Source: Brevibacillus agri (lineage in GTDB: Bacteria; Bacillota; Bacilli; Brevibacillales; Brevibacillaceae). From it: a stretch of 64,000 bases of DNA. The notes under the pieces were generated by a model. The model did not search any database, was not told the DNA's origin, and saw nothing but the letters and a program-made list of their open reading frames with translations. This document shows positions 60,766 through 64,000 of the stretch, piece by piece (position 1 is the stretch's first letter; each line of letters begins with the position of its first letter). The translations under genes and the position numbers were made by a program. Where the stretch lies: the NCBI RefSeq assembly GCF_004117055.1, contig NZ_CP026363.1, forward strand, positions 4,673,001 to 4,737,000, given 5' to 3'.

Positions 60766-61482
60766 CCAGTCCTTGATCGCCGCCACGGTCTGCTGCCACT
60801 GCTCCTGGGGAGTGATGGCGGCAGGCTGGTCGCCCTCCTGCGCCCCGTAGCTTCCGAACTGCGCATGATTGCCGCCCTCGATCGACATGTACACCGTGCG
60901 CTCAGGCAAAAATTGCTTGTTCTCTTCGTATTTTTTCCGGTCGATGACTCCATCCCGCGAGCCGAGCAGCGACAGCACGGGGACATCCGCTTCCTTCAAA
61001 TCCCCGCGCTTGTCTGGATACGCCCCCAGGAAAATGACGCCGTCAATCCGCTCGAGCTGGCTGGCTGCGTATCTGGCTGCCATCGCGCCGCCGAGAGAGT
61101 GCCCGCCGATGACGAACGACTGCTGCGGATACGCTTTTAACACTTGATTGGCCCGCTCGACGTCGGTGATCGCCAAATTCAGCGGCATCCGCGCGATGAA
61201 TACCCGATAGCCGGAACCAGCCAGGGTGCGTGCGAGCGGCGCATAACTCTCTGGCGTGACCAGAGCGCCCGGATACAAAATCAAGCCAGGCTCACGCGCT
61301 TCCCCACCTTCAAAAGCAATCCAGTCGCCCGTGTCGATCACCGTGATCCCTTCGCCTCCCTGCATCGCGTCTTTTGCCGCCTGATCGGGCTGATACGGCC
61401 GCAAATACCAGATCGCTGTACAAGCTCCGGCGAGCAACAGCAAGACCAGCACCCTCCACCATCGTTTCCGTTTCCGACTCAT
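60739..61482 (-). CDS. Alpha/beta-hydrolase fold protein (membrane-anchored)
   Basis: 247 residues. An N-terminal anchor (WWRVLVLLLLAGACTAIWYL), then the hydrolase fold with nucleophile motif GGHSLGGAMA, LSLLGSRDGVIDR for the acid and GGNHAQFGSYG for the His. It resembles the alpha/beta-hydrolase 'dienelactone-like' group; substrate unknown. GAGGTGG precedes ATG 61482. Convergent with and overlapping the S24-like gene by 27 bases, without an obvious terminator. Confidence 0.85.
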   Translation of the reverse strand: MSRKRKRWWRVLVLLLLAGACTAIWYLRPYQPDQAAKDAMQGGEGITVIDTGDWIAFEGGEAREPGLILYPGALVTPESYAPLARTLAGSGYRVFIARMPLNLAITDVERANQVLKAYPQQSFVIGGHSLGGAMAARYAASQLERIDGVIFLGAYPDKRGDLKEADVPVLSLLGSRDGVIDRKKYEENKQFLPERTVYMSIEGGNHAQFGSYGAQEGDQPAAITPQEQWQQTVAAIKDWLLTDVIAR

Positions 61483-61602
61483 TCCGCCACCTCGCTTCCG
61501 TTCCCTTGTTGCTTGCTTCTTATTATGTCTCAATCTTCCTTTCCATGTGCGCCATTTGCCCATTCCCGTCAAAAAGCGTGCACATGTATTGACGGCAACC
61601 CG

Positions 61603-61638
61603 TTTTATTAGTAGTACTTTTACATACCACTAATAAAA
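61603..61638. promoter_or_regulatory. Strong AT-rich inverted repeat, probable operator
   Basis: TTTTATTAGTAGTA (61603-61616) and TACCACTAATAAAA (61625-61638) pair at 13 of 14 positions. It lies between two divergent genes and overlaps the -10 position of a TTGACG-N17-TAGTAC promoter reading right. Confidence 0.5.
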
Positions 61639-61763
61639 ATCGTGTCGTTTGCCCTTGGCTGAACAGCTTTCAAACCAATGGGCCAGACCGCTCTTGAACG
61701 CGGAACGTGCGCTGTCGATGCGCCGAAGGACACGATCCAAACAAGAAAGGTTGGGGAACCGTT

Positions 61764-62290
61764 ATGAAGCAAGACGATGTGTTGTACTGCGAAGCTTTGC
61801 TGCGAAAAGTCGGCCAGAGGCTGTTTGCCGAATTTGCGCAGGAGCCAGCCTGCACGAGCAAGCAAGCGATGAACGAACGTTTTCACGCCTTAAATCCGCA
61901 AGCAGAAGAGCTGCTCCGGCACGGTTTGGCGGAGCGCTTTCCCGCGTATCGCTGGTCCGATGCAGAATTTGATGCCTCCCTGCAAAAACAGCCGGAATAC
62001 TCGACCCCGTACTGGATTTGCGATGCCATCGACGGAGCCGTCTACTTTTTGCAAGGCATGCCGATGTGGGCCGTCTCTCTCTGCCTCGTCCGCGACGGTC
62101 AGACGGCCGTTTCCTTTGTGTACGACCCTTGCCGGGATGAGATGTTTACTGCCATTGCAAGACAGGGCGCTTTTTTTGAATGGCAGCAAAATTAGCGTCT
62201 CGGCCAAAACAGCGCTGTCCGAATCCGTCCTGGGCACGCTGTTTGCGTCCTCGGAACCGATGAATCTCTCCGTCGGCAAGCTTACGGCCG
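61764..62290 (+). pseudogene. Inositol monophosphatase family gene, frameshifted and truncated
   Basis: From ATG 61764 (GGGG upstream) the frame encodes the N-terminal half: YWICDAIDGAVYFLQGMPMW is the metal-binding DxxDG region. At seven T near 62171 the frame breaks (AFFEWQQN, stop). One T fewer would give GAFLNGSKISVSAKTALSES and TLFASSEPMNLSVG. After that the gene ends at the next gene; the C-terminal half of the fold is missing. Non-functional. Confidence 0.75.
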
Positions 62291-62295
62291 ATTCC

Positions 62296-62853
62296 TTACT
62301 TTTTCTCCTTTTGCCGCTCCCGAAAACGGCGCACCTTCATGAGATTGCCGCACATTTTGTCATCGCACCAGCGGCGTACCCGATTGCGGCTTTCATCGTA
62401 AAACACCCATCGGCAGTCCTCGTTGTCGCAAATCTTGATGCGCTGCACGTGCTCAGGAAGCAGCAGCGTGGCAAAGGAAGCCGCGATGCGGGCCATCACC
62501 AGCTCCCAGCCGCTGGAGGCGCTGACCAGCTCCTGCTCATACCCGCTCTCCTTGCCCGCAGAGATGACGCGAACGTGAAAAGGCGCCTTCGCGAGCGTCT
62601 GATTCAGCTCCTCCAGTTCCTCCTGCCGCAACGCTTCCCCGCGCACGACCCGCTCCAGCAGACTGCGCATATATTCGCGCAAACGCAACAGCGCCACTGC
62701 ACTCGCCTCATCAATAGGCAATGGGGCGTGCAAAGCGTATTCCCGCAAAAGCTGCTCCAGCCATTCCTGCTTCGCCAGCCGATTTTCCCTGCGGCCAGAC
62801 CCGCGCCAATCGCGCCAATCACTGTTTAAAAAATCAATGCACAGCCAGTTCAC
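62296..62853 (-). CDS. CGNR zinc-finger protein (ABATE domain)
   Basis: 185 residues. The C-terminal zinc finger CDNEDCRWVFYDESRNRVRR followed by WCDDKMCGN is the CGNR motif; the N-terminal ABATE domain (NWLCIDFLNSDWRDWRGSGR) precedes it. These are probable DNA-binding regulators. GTG 62853 with GGGGGA upstream. It begins where the inositol monophosphatase remnant ends. Confidence 0.85.
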   Translation of the reverse strand: MNWLCIDFLNSDWRDWRGSGRRENRLAKQEWLEQLLREYALHAPLPIDEASAVALLRLREYMRSLLERVVRGEALRQEELEELNQTLAKAPFHVRVISAGKESGYEQELVSASSGWELVMARIAASFATLLLPEHVQRIKICDNEDCRWVFYDESRNRVRRWCDDKMCGNLMKVRRFRERQKEKK

Positions 62854-63020
62854 TCCACTCTTCCCCCATCTGCTTTTCGTTTCTTTTGCTTCTTGTATGC
62901 TCAGCCTGTGTATGGTATTCTCTATCCGTAACCAACATAAAATATTTAGGTGGTTACAAGCTGCTTCTTATTGCCATTATAACGTTTCACCAATCTGTTT
63001 GACAGACGAGGAGGAACCAC

Positions 63021-63358
63021 ATGAATCGGATGGAACTGCTTGTTCACGAATGGGAATGCACGTCGGCACGGAATTTATCAATACCGCCGAGACGAACGAC
63101 GACACGTTCCAGCCTTCGGGATCGCCCGACGACGAAGCAGCCTGGCAGGCCACCGTACAGCGGATGGAAACCGTCCATCGCCAAATTCATGAAAAGCTCG
63201 TCGCTCTGTCAGACGAAGCGTTCGACCAGCCGCTTCCGAGCATCCCTGCCGGGCAAAGCGTGATGAGCATTATTTTGCACGACGCTTTTCACACAGGGCA
63301 AATCGTGCAGATCCGCAAGTTGCAAGGCTCCTGGCCTGCACGCCGATCCTTTTTGTAG
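63021..63358 (+). pseudogene. DinB family protein, shortened and frameshifted
   Basis: ATG 63021 (AGGAGGAACCAC upstream) gives MNRMELLVHEW; the rest continues in another frame as MHVGTEFINTAETNDDTFQP, QRMETVHRQIHEKLVALSDE and ILHDAFHTGQIVQIRKLQGS, the DinB C-terminus with its metal-binding HxxxHxxQ. The middle of the helical bundle (about 40 residues) and the frame at the junction are lost. Confidence 0.65.
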
Positions 63359-63401
63359 CAAAACCGCTCCATGCCAATATTTTGCAGCGCAACTTTTTTC
63401 G

Positions 63402-63430
63402 TTGATAAATAACCGTCAATCTTATATAGT
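63402..63430 (+). promoter_or_regulatory. SigA-type promoter of the lysine riboswitch transcript
   Basis: TTGATA (63402-63407), 17-base spacer, TATAGT (63425-63430). Confidence 0.75.
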
Positions 63431-63474
63431 TGATAAATAAATCAATTTCATACATGTTATCCTCATCATTCACG

Positions 63475-63661
63475 GTGAGGGTAGAGGTCGCGGCTTTTAT
63501 GTCATCCTGTACGAGATTCAGAAGAAATCAATGACTCCAGGAAAGGGAAAAGCCGCCGAAGCTCATGGCGTATCTCTGTGCGCATGGGCTGGGGCTGTAC
63601 CCGAAAGGGACAGAACTGTCACGTTTGCTTGCCGGGCAAACGTGGTGTGCTATCTTCAGTG
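63475..63661 (+). promoter_or_regulatory. Lysine riboswitch (L box)
   Basis: Conserved blocks in order: GGTGAGGGTAGAGGTCGCGG, AGGAAAGGGAAAAGCCGCCG with AAGC, TGGGCTGGGG, and TGTGCTATCTTCAG closing P1. These are the L-box core features known from lysC. Lysine binding is expected to favour the terminator that follows, so lysine lowers permease expression. Confidence 0.9.
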
Positions 63662-63685
63662 AAGGCTTGGTGGGGATTGGATCAT

Positions 63686-63724
63686 ACCGCCCTGTGCCGT
63701 TTTTTGGCTATTGGCGGTTTTTTC
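63686..63724 (+). terminator. Riboswitch-controlled terminator
   Basis: ACCGCC/GGCGGT with an inner CC/GG and a T-rich loop, then TTTTTTC. Confidence 0.85.
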
Positions 63725-63773
63725 TTTTCCGACCGACCTTCTCAAATTTTTAGAAAGGTCGTGCAAGCAGCAT

Positions 63774-64000
63774 ATGTCACAGAATCAACTGCAACGTGGT
63801 TTGAAAGCCCGCCATCTGACGATGATCGCCATCGGCGGCTCCATCGGGACGGGCCTGTTCCTGGCAAGTGGAGGCTCGATTCACGAGGCCGGACCGGGCG
63901 GAGCCTTGGTCGCCTACATCGCCATCAGCATCATGGTTTACTTTTTGATGACCAGCCTGGGGGAAATGGCTGCCTTCATGCCTGTATCCGGCTCGTTTTC
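63774..64000 (+). CDS. Lysine-specific amino acid permease (LysP-like), 5' part
   Basis: 76 codons before the window ends. ALKARHLTMIAIGGSIGTGL-like sequence (KARHLTMIAIGGSIGTGLFL) and GPGGALVAYIAISIMVYFLM are helices 1 and 2 of APC-family permeases; MTSLGEMAAFMPVSGSF is the conserved loop 2-3. The lysine riboswitch in front makes lysine the likely substrate. ATG 63774 with AAAGG about 15 bases upstream. Confidence 0.85.
   Translation, partial: MSQNQLQRGLKARHLTMIAIGGSIGTGLFLASGGSIHEAGPGGALVAYIAISIMVYFLMTSLGEMAAFMPVSGSF

Overview
The window comes from a Gram-positive spore-former of the Bacillota. The gene set (aa3 quinol oxidase, SpoVR, HelD, a YqkK-like protein, a Rok-like protein, PerR- and LexA-type boxes, an L-box riboswitch), purine-rich Shine-Dalgarno sites and the protein sequences point to the Brevibacillus/Paenibacillaceae branch. 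That placement is inference from sequence only. About two thirds of the window is ordinary chromosome and one third (about 38.5-61 kb) is accessory DNA.

Chromosomal part. 0-8.9 kb holds the qoxABCD terminal oxidase operon, a small membrane protein, an AbrB-type membrane protein and a TerC-LysR pair. 9-21 kb holds a dead pucR gene, a beta-hydroxyacyl-CoA dehydrogenase, spoVR, helD, doxX, a damaged polyamine-synthase gene (bpsA-like) and pepF. An imperfect 19-bp tandem repeat lies just before helD. 21-25.7 kb holds an MBL-fold hydrolase, a Crp-family regulator next to the flavohemoglobin gene hmp (whose promoter carries two Crp-type palindromes), a SUFU-domain protein and a histidine phosphatase with an internal deletion. 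25.7-33.7 kb is a molybdenum/formate-dehydrogenase cluster: an MFS transporter, a DUF2294 protein, an FdhF/YdeP-type oxidoreductase, moeA and mobB in one apparent operon, with divergent fdhD and a downstream mobA. Two leaders in this operon share a paired, apparently covarying motif followed by a terminator hairpin, which makes them candidates for an unrecognised regulatory RNA. 33.7-38.9 kb holds dps (PerR box), a Rok-like protein, a chemoreceptor, a quinone-oxidoreductase-like gene, a nonsense-mutated VOC gene and an HxlR regulator.

Accessory part. 39-59 kb is a polymorphic-toxin (Rhs/WapA-type) locus read on the minus strand. A 1829-residue secreted Rhs protein with its immunity gene is followed by two displaced 'orphan' toxin tips, each with its own putative immunity gene. 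All three cassettes begin at the same conserved Rhs-core segment and end in nearly the same terminator sequence. A block with a serine recombinase and an IS110-type recombinase precedes each orphan tip. A ~110-nt foldable segment lies directly upstream of each IS110 gene and could be its guide ('bridge') RNA. A small Rep/XRE element and a ~390-bp hairpin-rich noncoding stretch are also present. An IS5-type element sits between the last immunity gene and its terminator. Upstream of the Rhs gene are a PPC-domain secreted protein and, divergently, an XRE/ImmA-IrrE/LexA-like regulatory trio with LexA-type boxes, which suggests damage-responsive control.

59-64 kb returns to chromosomal genes, several of them decayed (inositol monophosphatase, DinB). 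The window ends in a lysine riboswitch ahead of a LysP-type permease.
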